A DNA stretch of 5,182 nucleotides from Gemmataceae bacterium (GCA_017853285.1 JAFMJU010000296.1:1-5182); one strand, 5' to 3'. Numbered from the stretch's first letter, positions 1 through 4,631 are shown. Numbers and translations are program-made. Notes: generated from the letters alone by a model not told the origin.

Positions 1-19
1 CCACCCGACCCAATGAATC

Positions 20-39
20 ATTACATGAAATAGTGTAAT
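20..39. repeat. 6-bp inverted repeat, possible operator or weak hairpin
   Basis: ATTACA (20-25) and TGTAAT (34-39) form a perfect 6-bp inverted repeat around an 8-base AT-rich spacer. It lies beyond the terminator-like hairpin of the lipoprotein gene, so it may belong to the control region of the next gene outside the window. An operator half-site pair is one reading. Chance is also quite possible in a short AT-rich patch. Confidence 0.25.
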
Positions 40-50
40 AAACGGCCCTG

Positions 51-101
51 AAAAGCCAAGAGGCGGCTCGCCGCAGCATTCGCGGGGAACCGCCCCTTGG
101 C
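51..101 (-). terminator. Rho-independent-like terminator after the lipoprotein gene
   Basis: On the minus strand the arms at 101-87 and 69-55 pair over 15 positions with two mismatches: the outer six pairs are perfect (GCCAAG with CTTGGC), then one mismatch, then five more pairs. The stem closes a GC-rich loop of about 17 bases and is followed directly by TTTT (54-51). It begins 33 bases after the stop codon of the 219-aa lipoprotein gene. The T run is short, so efficiency is uncertain, but position and orientation fit the end of the minus-strand transcription unit. Confidence 0.6.
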
Positions 102-133
102 ATAGGGCGCGATTATCTTCGTTACCACCCGAG

Positions 134-793
134 TTATTCCCCGGGTTGTTCCCGGGGAATGGAAATGGAGGTGATTTCCTCCAGCGACTCGAATTCCTTC
201 TCGGCCACCCGCATGGTTTGACGGGCGATTCGGCCGGGAAGGGTGTCCACATACCAGGCCTTGATTTCCATGGGGCCCGATTCGGTCCCGTCCAGCCAGG
301 TGAACACCTCGGCCTGGTGGGTTTTGTCCAGGACGGTGACCAGGTCTTCCCCGACCTTTTTGGCCTTCAGGGACGGGGCCTGGAGTTGTTCGGCGTTCAT
401 GCCCGCCGGAACCCGGAAAGTGGCGGGAAATTCGGTCCGGTTTGGTGGGTTGACCCTGGTCTCATAATTTGGCCGTTCCACGATCACCTGCCACTCCACC
501 ACCACCTTGTCGGCGGTTTTCTCCACCAGTTTGCGCACGGTGGTTTCCTTCACCCAATCTTTGGCGTTGGTGGTTCTTTTCACCCAAGTGACGGTGGTGC
601 CCACGGGGAAGCGGGACCAGTTCTTGAAGTTCAGGTTGTCCGCGATGGGGAGATTGTCGGTGGAGGGTTTTTCGGTCGGGAAACCCTGCGGTTTTTCGCT
701 GGAGGGTTTGCCGTTTCCGCAACCCAGGGTAGCTGCGGCAACCAGGCCCGAGGCCAGGAACCGCCACTGAAAATCCGAATAAAAGCGTTCCAT
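134..793 (-). CDS. Putative lipoprotein, 219 aa, planctomycete-type, function unknown
   Basis: I do not recognise a named family. The N-terminus has Arg11, a hydrophobic stretch (about 12-23) and a relaxed lipobox T-L-G-C with Cys25 as the likely lipidated residue, so the protein is probably anchored in an envelope membrane. Residues 26-50 are a Pro/Ser/Lys-rich linker. The rest looks beta-rich: a block starting NWSRFPVGTTVTW (58-70), a strand-like run near 96-106 (KVVVEWQVIVE), and a C-terminal block with AWYVDTLPGRIARQTMRV (179-196). This resembles, from memory only, secreted planctomycete proteins with a 'W-x-x-F-x-x-G-[ST]' opening. ATG at 793 puts the signal sequence at the N-terminus; AAGGG lies about 10 bases upstream, a moderate ribosome site. 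It is the last gene of a probable three-gene unit, 79 bp after the small lipoprotein gene, with a strong hairpin in the gap. Coding confidence is good; function is unknown. Confidence 0.8.
   Translation of the reverse strand: MERFYSDFQWRFLASGLVAAATLGCGNGKPSSEKPQGFPTEKPSTDNLPIADNLNFKNWSRFPVGTTVTWVKRTTNAKDWVKETTVRKLVEKTADKVVVEWQVIVERPNYETRVNPPNRTEFPATFRVPAGMNAEQLQAPSLKAKKVGEDLVTVLDKTHQAEVFTWLDGTESGPMEIKAWYVDTLPGRIARQTMRVAEKEFESLEEITSISIPREQPGE
136..160 (-). repeat. Perfect 10-bp hairpin overlapping the stop codon
   Basis: ATTCCCCGGG (136-145) and CCCGGGGAAT (151-160) are a perfect inverted repeat around a 5-base loop. On the minus strand it covers the last codons of the 219-aa lipoprotein gene and runs into its TAA. 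No T run follows, so alone it is not a classical terminator. It precedes the terminator-like hairpin at 101-55 and could act as a 3'-end stabiliser, or simply reflect the Pro/Arg/Gly codons there. Confidence 0.5.
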
Positions 794-822
794 ACGAGGG
801 GCATCCCTTCAGGTGAAAAGAG

Positions 823-853
823 CCGACCAGGGGAAGGAACTTCCCCTGGTCGG
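823..853 (-). terminator. Perfect 14-bp hairpin between the two lipoprotein genes (terminator or attenuator)
   Basis: CCGACCAGGGGAAG (823-836) and CTTCCCCTGGTCGG (840-853) pair perfectly around a 3-base loop. On the minus strand the hairpin starts 19 bases after the stop of the 60-aa lipoprotein gene and is followed by CTCTTTTC, a weak T-rich tail. It ends 29 bases before the ATG of the 219-aa lipoprotein gene. It could be a full terminator, a partial terminator lowering expression of the last gene, or a processing or stability element. No promoter for the last gene is evident in the 79-bp gap, which favours partial read-through. Confidence 0.65.
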
Positions 854-872
854 ATTTATGCGACACGGCGGA

Positions 873-1055
873 TCATTTCTTTCCCTTGCGGTTTTTGCCG
901 TTGTTGCCGCCTTCCTCGTCAGCGACCTTGGCATCCTCGGCCTTGATGGCCTTCTTCTGCTCTTCGGTCAATTCCTTGGTGGGAATCACGGTCTTGTCGC
1001 TGCCGCAGCCGGCGATGAGGGCGACCAACAGAAAACCGGCAATCATACGAACCAT
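873..1055 (-). CDS. Small lipoprotein, 60 aa, function unknown
   Basis: The start is set by a good ribosome site: AAGGAG (minus strand, 1069-1064) with 8-base spacing to ATG at 1055. A longer reading from 1118 would overlap the upstream gene and bury the signal peptide. The product has a lipoprotein signal: MVRMIAGFLLVALIAGC, with lipobox I-A-G-C and Cys17 as the lipid site. The mature part is only about 44 residues, highly charged: a Lys/Glu helix-prone segment (KELTEEQKKAIKAEDAKVAD, 27-46) and a basic tail (NNGKNRKGKK). I recall similar short 'AEDAxVxxEE' lipoproteins beside DUF1559 genes in planctomycetes, but cannot check it here. The gene sits 31 bp downstream of the DUF1559 gene on the same strand, so co-transcription is likely. 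A role as partner or accessory of that surface protein is inference only. Confidence 0.8.
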   Translation of the reverse strand: MVRMIAGFLLVALIAGCGSDKTVIPTKELTEEQKKAIKAEDAKVADEEGGNNGKNRKGKK

Positions 1056-1086
1056 GTCCAAAACTCCTTGCATGAAAATACCGGGA

Positions 1087-2148
1087 TCAATTGTCGAGGC
1101 TGCTGGGCACGCCATCATCGATCACGCAGGCCCGCATGAAGGACAGCGGGTTGACGCTGAAGCCGATGAAGCGGACCGAGCCGTCACCCAGCACGGCGTT
1201 CATGCCGCCGGAGTGACTGGAGCCGAAGTAGCGCCGCCAGACATTGGACCCGTCGGCCGGGTTGCCAGGGCTGCCCGTGATTTTCAGTGACGGGTCGGTG
1301 TCGGATTTGGGAGGGAAGTGCCAGCGGATCACGCATTCATCCCAGCCGGCGTTGTTCCAGCGCTCGTTGTCGCCGCCATCAGCCCCGTGGCGGGTGGGAG
1401 GCAAGCATTTCTCAGCATAGAGGATGCAGTTTGAGGAGCCATCGGTGGCGTCGTTGACGCGGCGCTTGGAACCGTTGCCACCCCAGGCGGTGTAGCCCTT
1501 GCGGCCGCCGTAATCGCCGTAGTTCTCGGTGGTGCGCTCGTTGCGCCGGGGGCTCATGCCCAGGGGGGCAGCGGGGATGTCGCCCCAGTTCTCGTGGACT
1601 TCACCCTGGTAGAAGCCGGCGCTGGCGGCGTAGTCGCACCGCCCGAACAGGGCGGAACCGTACCCGGTGGGGGAGCGGCGGGTTGGGCAGTAGAAGATCT
1701 TCACCAGGCAGCGGGCTACGGAATCTTCTCCGTTGTAGTCAGCCGGGCGGCCGCTGTGGATGGGAGGCAGGGTGAAGTTGGCCAACCTGTAGACATTGTC
1801 TTGCTCGATGTAGGGCAGGAGCTTGAACCACTGGCTCCAGCCGTTGGGGTGAGCGGAGTTGCAGCAGGTGGTGCCACTCTCGTAGGCCCCGATGGGTTCG
1901 TTGTAAATCATGCCTGGCAGGGTGGGGTCGCCATCGTATGGCCCCTGGGGCAGGTAGGAAAAGGTGCTCTCGTAGTTATGGGCAGCCAAGCCGAGCTGCT
2001 TGAGGTTGTTGGAGCAGCTCATGCGGTTGGCGGCCTCGCGCACCTTTTGCACGGCGGGGACCAACAGGCCCACCAACACTGCGATGATGGCGATCACGAC
2101 CAGCAATTCGATCAGGGTGAAGCCCCTGCGTCTGTGAGAAAAAAGCAT
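1087..2148 (-). CDS. DUF1559 family pseudopilin-like protein, 353 aa, cysteine-rich
   Basis: The N-terminus is a type IV pilin/pseudopilin signal: basic leader MLFSHRRRG, prepilin-peptidase cleavage expected after Gly9, Phe10 as first mature residue and Glu14 at mature position +5, followed by the hydrophobic helix to about residue 33. The signature SCSNNLKQLGLA (44-55) follows, then LLPYIEQDN (110-118), FYCPTRR (152-158), DGSSNCILYAEK, and the C-terminal H-x9-DG motif (His312, Asp322-Gly323). This is the DUF1559/PulG-like architecture at normal length. Members are presumed envelope or surface proteins processed like pseudopilins; the function is not established. It has 10 cysteines, including a Cys95-Cys96 pair, against 3 in the DUF1559 gene at 3229-4245, which suggests disulfides outside the cytoplasm. 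Its end (IDDGVPSSLDN) lacks the 'TRSGGEV'-type tail of its relatives here. It heads the probable operon with the two lipoprotein genes. Confidence 0.92.
   Translation of the reverse strand: MLFSHRRRGFTLIELLVVIAIIAVLVGLLVPAVQKVREAANRMSCSNNLKQLGLAAHNYESTFSYLPQGPYDGDPTLPGMIYNEPIGAYESGTTCCNSAHPNGWSQWFKLLPYIEQDNVYRLANFTLPPIHSGRPADYNGEDSVARCLVKIFYCPTRRSPTGYGSALFGRCDYAASAGFYQGEVHENWGDIPAAPLGMSPRRNERTTENYGDYGGRKGYTAWGGNGSKRRVNDATDGSSNCILYAEKCLPPTRHGADGGDNERWNNAGWDECVIRWHFPPKSDTDPSLKITGSPGNPADGSNVWRRYFGSSHSGGMNAVLGDGSVRFIGFSVNPLSFMRACVIDDGVPSSLDN
1984..2124 (-). repeat. Conserved 141-bp segment, copy 1 (pairs with 4081-4221)
   Basis: Codons 9-55 of this DUF1559 gene match the same codons of the paralogue at 4081-4221: 131 of 141 bases agree, with a 57-base identical run (1990-2046 and 4087-4143). 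All 10 differences are synonymous, so the 47 encoded residues are identical. Similarity falls sharply after this segment. It is a paralogous gene segment, not a mobile repeat. Confidence 0.9.
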
Positions 2149-2156
2149 CGGTCAAT

Positions 2157-2160
2157 CTCC
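2157..2160 (-). promoter_or_regulatory. Ribosome binding site of the first DUF1559 gene
   Basis: GGAG on the minus strand (2160-2157) lies 8 bases before ATG at 2148, within CCATGGAGATTGACCGATG. Nearly the same leader, CCATGGAGTTGACCCGATG, precedes the other complete DUF1559 gene, which supports both starts. No convincing promoter was found in the 108-bp gap (2149-2256) between this gene and the response regulator gene; it holds only a T6 run on the minus strand (2233-2228) with no good stem before it. Confidence 0.65.
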
Positions 2161-2256
2161 ATGGGAATGAAAGGAAGCCGAGGGTTTTTTAGCCATGTAT
2201 TGTGAAGAAAAAGGGCAGATTACGGTTAAAAAACGGCGAAGGTTTCGTGAGTGGAT

Positions 2257-3009
2257 TCAAACGGTGTTAGCGGGGCAGGTGGTTTCCGGGTTGATCTGGT
2301 ACCCCTTGCGCTGGATGGTTCGCACCAGTCCGGAATGGCCCATTTTCTGGCGCAAGGCCTTGATGTGGCTGTCGATGTGGCGCAATGAGCCGTTGGCATG
2401 GGGCTTGCCAACAGCCATGGCCAATTCTTCGCGGCTCATGGGCGAGCCCTGTTTTTTGGCCAACTCGGACAACAAAAGGAATTCGGTTGGGGTGAGGTTA
2501 AGGGGCTCTCCGCCGAGCAGGACCTGGTGGGCCCAGAAATCGAAAAGCAGGTTGCCTGCCTGGAGAAACCTTTCTGGAAACCGGGTTTGGACATCGGGAT
2601 CGAAGTTGGCGAGGCCCAATTGGAGGCGGATGCGGGCAGACAGGATCTTGGCACTGAACGGTTTGACCGCCACATCGTTAGCGCCCAGACGGAAGGCGAC
2701 CACCTGGTCGGTTTCATCCTCGTGGTCGCAGGTGAAGATAATGGGCAGCTTTTCGGTTTCCTTGTTGGTGCGGATGCGGGCGATCAGGCTGAAGCCGTCG
2801 TCGTCGGGGATACGACGGTTCATCAGCACCAAGGATGGGCAAAGGCATTTGAGATTGTCGAACCAGTTGGCCCCGGCACGACCTGCCACCGGCAGGAAGC
2901 CCTCTTGCCGCAGTTGATTCATCAGCCACGAAACAGACTGCCTGTCGGAATCTAGGATGAGAATTTTCCGTGGCTCGATTCCAACTTGCGGATGCAGCTT
3001 GGACACCAT
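2257..3009 (-). CDS. OmpR/PhoB-family response regulator with degenerate receiver, 250 aa
   Basis: Domain order is receiver (about 14-132), short linker, then a winged-helix DNA-binding domain (about 152-240). In the receiver, ILILDSD (16-22) keeps Asp20 but has Ser21 instead of the second acidic residue; SLVLMNRRIPDDDGF aligns Asn64 with the phospho-acceptor Asp; PIIFTC has Cys94 where Thr/Ser is usual; Lys116 of VKPF is kept. The AAC (Asn) and TGC (Cys) codons were read directly at 2820-2818 and 2730-2728. The effector domain has the usual LTPTEFLLL (172-180), RHIDSHIKALRQKMG (210-224) and VRTIQRKGYQI (229-239) motifs, so DNA binding seems intact. It is probably a phosphorylation-independent transcription regulator; targets are unknown. 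ATG at 3009 was chosen because receiver strand 1 begins about 14 residues later; the frame is open upstream to 3219, but that extension looks non-coding. The ribosome site is weak. No kinase gene is adjacent. It lies between two DUF1559 genes on the same strand. Confidence 0.9.
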   Translation of the reverse strand: MVSKLHPQVGIEPRKILILDSDRQSVSWLMNQLRQEGFLPVAGRAGANWFDNLKCLCPSLVLMNRRIPDDDGFSLIARIRTNKETEKLPIIFTCDHEDETDQVVAFRLGANDVAVKPFSAKILSARIRLQLGLANFDPDVQTRFPERFLQAGNLLFDFWAHQVLLGGEPLNLTPTEFLLLSELAKKQGSPMSREELAMAVGKPHANGSLRHIDSHIKALRQKMGHSGLVRTIQRKGYQINPETTCPANTV

Positions 3010-3044
3010 TCCGCCCGACCAGCCCGAAGCCCATGATGCGCCCC

Positions 3045-3063
3045 GGGAGGACCGAGTCCTCCC
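3045..3063 (+). terminator. Perfect 8-bp hairpin with plus-strand T run, in the regulator's leader
   Basis: GGGAGGAC (3045-3052), loop CGA, GTCCTCCC (3056-3063). On the plus strand TTTT follows at once (3064-3067), giving a short terminator shape for antisense transcripts leaving the regulator gene. On the minus strand the same hairpin lies 35 bases upstream of the regulator's ATG with no T run after it, so there it would be a 5'-leader stem-loop. Which reading matters biologically cannot be decided from sequence. Confidence 0.4.
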
Positions 3064-3160
3064 TTTTGCAAGATCATGGGACAATAAGAAGTGGAAACGA
3101 TGATGGAATTGGGTGGGATTGGTGAAATTTTTGTGTGGATTTGATCGGTAATCGAATGGC

Positions 3161-3191
3161 CACAGGCCCGCGGTTGGCCCCGGGGCCTGTG
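3161..3191 (-). terminator. 9-bp hairpin downstream of the second DUF1559 gene
   Basis: CACAGGCCC (3161-3169) and GGGCCTGTG (3183-3191) pair perfectly around a GC-rich 13-base loop. It begins 37 bases after the stop codon of the DUF1559 gene at 3229. No T run follows on either strand, so it may be a Rho-type or processing 3' end rather than a classical intrinsic terminator. The rest of the 219-bp gap (3010-3228) shows no convincing promoter for the regulator. Confidence 0.4.
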
Positions 3192-3228
3192 TGAAGATGA
3201 GCCAACATCCCAATTGCAAACAGAGTTG

Positions 3229-4245
3229 TCAGTCGTTGATGACCTCGCCGCCGGAGCGGGTGCCCAGGGCGCGCCAGTTGGCCAGGGAGATGTTGCTTGA
3301 AACCAGCCGGACGGAGCCGTCCATCATGAGGCCGTTCACCCCGGAAGGGTGGTAGCTGCGCGCGGTGATGGCCGCATAGGTGTCGCCCGGGCTGGATTCG
3401 GTGGCCAGGATGATGTCCACATCCAGCGCCGTTCCGTTGGAGGTCCAGGCGACTTTGGTGTTGGGGGTGAAGACGGTGGTGAAACCGGTTTCATGGACCT
3501 TGCCATCCACCCATTCCACATGCGTGAATTGGGCTGGGTTGTGGGGGGCCAGCGCGAGGCTGGTCGCCTGGGCCGGGGTTTGGGGCACCGGCAGCCCGGC
3601 GGGATAGGTGGCGGAAATGTTTGCCCCGGACAAGCGGCTGTTGTGCGCCTTGACCTCGGCGCAGGCGATGGTGTTGCTCATGCCGTCGGTGAAGTCGCCG
3701 GGGCGGAAGGACCGGTTGGGGGAGAATGCGCCATCGCCGGTGACCATGCCGGCGGACTTGCGCGTCAACACGCCCCAGGTGCCGGAATTGACGACATAGT
3801 TGGTGGGCCAATACTTGTTTCCGTAAACCGGGTCGGTGCCGTAGCCTCGGTCCTGCGTCTCTGAGGGGCACATGAAGGTTGCCACGCGTTTGGAGCTGAT
3901 GCCCGGCTGGAGGCTGTAGCCGGTTTGGAAGTCGATGCCCTTGAACAGGTTTTCCTGCTCGATGAAGGGGAGGATGCGGGCCATGGCGGACCAGGCATTA
4001 GTGGTGGTGATGCCGGATCCGTTCCAGGTGTAGTTTCCATTGGCTGGCAGGCCGTTGTTGGTGTCCATGAAGCCGTGGAGCGCAAGGCCGAGCTGCTTGA
4101 GGTTGTTGGAGCAGCTCATGCGGTTGGCGGCCTCGCGCACCTTCTGCACGGCGGGGACCAGCAGGCCCACCAGCACGGCGATGATGGCGATGACGACCAG
4201 CAATTCGATCAGCGTGAAACCAGACCGGTTTGAACGGACAGACAT
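3229..4245 (-). CDS. DUF1559 family pseudopilin-like protein, 338 aa
   Basis: The protein has a 9-residue leader (MSVRSNRSG), a prepilin-type cleavage site before Phe10, Glu14 at mature +5, a hydrophobic helix, SCSNNLKQLGLA (44-55), ILPFIEQENLF, FMCPSE, DGMSNTIACAE, HVEWVDGKVHETGFTTVF, the H-x9-DG motif (His299, Asp309-Gly310) and the tail WRALGTRSGGEV. These are the classic motifs of the DUF1559/PulG-like family in order and at typical length. A start at 4275 is possible in frame, but ATG at 4245 has GGAG 8 bases upstream and gives the same leader length as the first paralogue. It is presumably exported, N-terminally processed and anchored by its helix; the function of the family is not established. 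It is divergent from hemP, with a shared control region, and is followed by a hairpin, so it may be a single-gene transcript. Confidence 0.93.
   Translation of the reverse strand: MSVRSNRSGFTLIELLVVIAIIAVLVGLLVPAVQKVREAANRMSCSNNLKQLGLALHGFMDTNNGLPANGNYTWNGSGITTTNAWSAMARILPFIEQENLFKGIDFQTGYSLQPGISSKRVATFMCPSETQDRGYGTDPVYGNKYWPTNYVVNSGTWGVLTRKSAGMVTGDGAFSPNRSFRPGDFTDGMSNTIACAEVKAHNSRLSGANISATYPAGLPVPQTPAQATSLALAPHNPAQFTHVEWVDGKVHETGFTTVFTPNTKVAWTSNGTALDVDIILATESSPGDTYAAITARSYHPSGVNGLMMDGSVRLVSSNISLANWRALGTRSGGEVIND
4081..4221 (-). repeat. Conserved 141-bp segment, copy 2 (pairs with 1984-2124)
   Basis: This is codons 9-55 of the second complete DUF1559 gene, 93% identical in bases and 100% identical in protein to copy 1. 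Five of the differing bases lie in Leu codons that switch between TTG and CTN. The segment encodes the pilin-like helix and the start of the globular part. Confidence 0.9.
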
Positions 4246-4253
4246 CGGGTCAA

Positions 4254-4257
4254 CTCC
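4254..4257 (-). promoter_or_regulatory. Ribosome binding site that fixes the second DUF1559 start
   Basis: GGAG on the minus strand (4257-4254) is 8 bases before ATG at 4245. The surrounding leader matches that of the other complete DUF1559 gene almost base for base, which decides against the in-frame ATG at 4275. Confidence 0.7.
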
Positions 4258-4352
4258 ATGGGTTGGGCGGATCATGGAGGCGCATCGCGCACGGATGTGG
4301 CGTGTGCCACTGCGGTTGCTGAGCAGCCTAATCAGGAGAAAAGTCTAATCTT

Positions 4353-4371
4353 GAGACAGAGTCTCATTCTC
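4353..4371. promoter_or_regulatory. Fur-box-like operator upstream of hemP
   Basis: GAGACAGAGTCTCATTCTC matches the 19-bp classical Fur consensus GATAATGATAATCATTATC at 12 of 19 positions by hand alignment. It contains the near-perfect palindrome TGAGACAGAGTCTCA (4352-4366), which also fits the 7-1-7 Fur layout. It adjoins the proposed -35 of hemP and lies just past the proposed start point of the divergent DUF1559 gene, so bound repressor could affect both. HemP-family genes are commonly iron-regulated, which supports the call; the site itself is inferred. Confidence 0.45.
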
Positions 4372-4399
4372 TTGATTAATAGTATCATATTGGTACGAT
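4372..4399 (+). promoter_or_regulatory. Candidate hemP promoter
   Basis: TTGATT (4372-4377) and TACGAT (4394-4399) are 16 bases apart in the AT-richest part of the window. Each matches its hexamer consensus at 4 of 6 positions. Transcription from about 4406 would give a leader of about 40 bases before the hemP ATG. The hexamers overlap the divergent promoter proposed for the DUF1559 gene. Confidence 0.4.
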
Positions 4400-4411
4400 T
4401 TAATGAGGCAA
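4384..4411 (-). promoter_or_regulatory. Candidate sigma70-type promoter for the second DUF1559 gene
   Basis: On the minus strand TTGCCT (4411-4406) and TATGAT (4389-4384) are separated by 16 bases, matching the -35 and -10 consensus at 4 and 5 of 6 positions. Transcription would begin near 4377, leaving a leader of about 130 bases that includes the Fur-box-like palindrome just downstream of the start point. Planctomycete promoters are poorly defined, so this is tentative. Confidence 0.4.
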
Positions 4412-4445
4412 GACTTTTTTCGGTTTATTCAGGTGGCGCTTTTGG

Positions 4446-4619
4446 ATGGAAAACGAAGCAAATTCGGGCAAACATGCGGAAAATGAACGGGATGATCGGC
4501 CCAAAACCATTGACGCCGGAGACCTCTTTGGAGGTGCGAATGAGGTACATATCCGGCATGACGGACAGATCTACAGGCTGCGAATCACCAGTAGAAATAA
4601 GCTGATATTACAAAAGTAA
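4446..4619 (+). CDS. hemP: HemP/HmuP family hemin uptake protein, 57 aa
   Basis: This short gene encodes a product whose C-terminal half is a clear HemP signature: TIDAGDLFGGANEVHIRHDG (21-40) followed by QIYRLRITSRNKLILQK (41-57). The family pattern is a 'sxxLfgg..ev.I.H.g..YrLR.T..gKLILtK' type sequence, usually 40-80 residues, and the stop directly after the final Lys is typical. Residues 2-20 are polar and charged (ENEANSGKHAENERDDRPK), with no signal peptide, so it is cytoplasmic. Family members occur with haem uptake genes, and HmuP in Bradyrhizobium co-activates a haem receptor gene; the exact role here is unproven. ATG at 4446 has AGGTGG 9 bases upstream (4431-4436). A Fur-box-like palindrome and a candidate promoter precede it. 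It converges with the partial DUF1559 gene, the stops being 8 bp apart. No haem receptor or transporter gene is in the window, so it is solitary. Confidence 0.88.
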   Translation: MENEANSGKHAENERDDRPKTIDAGDLFGGANEVHIRHDGQIYRLRITSRNKLILQK

Positions 4620-4631
4620 TCAGAAGATTAC
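4602..4631. repeat. Overlapping alternative hairpins across the convergent stop codons
   Basis: GTAATC (4616-4621), loop AGAA, GATTAC (4626-4631) is a perfect 6-bp inverted repeat. The same GTAATCAG (4616-4623) can instead pair with CTGATATTAC (4602-4611) with a two-base bulge around AAAA. The two folds exclude each other. Together they cover the ends of hemP and of the partial DUF1559 gene. On the minus strand the 6-bp stem is followed by TTTTGT, so a weak terminator for the DUF1559 gene is possible; no T run follows on the plus strand. Confidence 0.35.

Noticed and set aside
146..946. 266-codon open frame on the plus strand, antisense to both lipoprotein genes
   Set aside because: It lies opposite two genes with good signal peptides, has no domain pattern, and is Gly/His/Pro-rich as expected from the reverse of GC-rich coding DNA.
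1056..1118. Upstream ATG codons (1118, 1073) for the small lipoprotein
   Set aside because: The AAGGAG ribosome site at 1069-1064 and the signal peptide directly after ATG 1055 fix the start; earlier ATGs overlap the upstream gene or the ribosome site itself.
2195..2917. 240-codon open frame on the plus strand opposite the response regulator
   Set aside because: The regulator frame has clear receiver and winged-helix motifs; the antisense product is Trp/Arg/Ser-rich with no family resemblance and a poorly placed ribosome site.
3010..3219. N-terminal extension of the response regulator by 70 codons
   Set aside because: The extension crosses two hairpins, shows no domain or signal peptide, and the receiver begins normally about 14 residues after the ATG at 3009.
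1984..4221. The duplicated 141-bp segments as ends of a mobile element
   Set aside because: They are in-frame coding segments of paralogous genes, in direct orientation, with no transposase or target-site duplication between or around them.
4297..4310. 5-bp inverted repeat GTGGC-GTGT-GCCAC in the leader of the second DUF1559 gene
   Set aside because: Too short to separate from chance in GC-rich DNA, with no associated motif.
4258..4605. 115-codon plus-strand frame overlapping hemP
   Set aside because: It is in a different frame from the recognisable HemP sequence, starts inside the leader of the divergent DUF1559 gene and has no motif.
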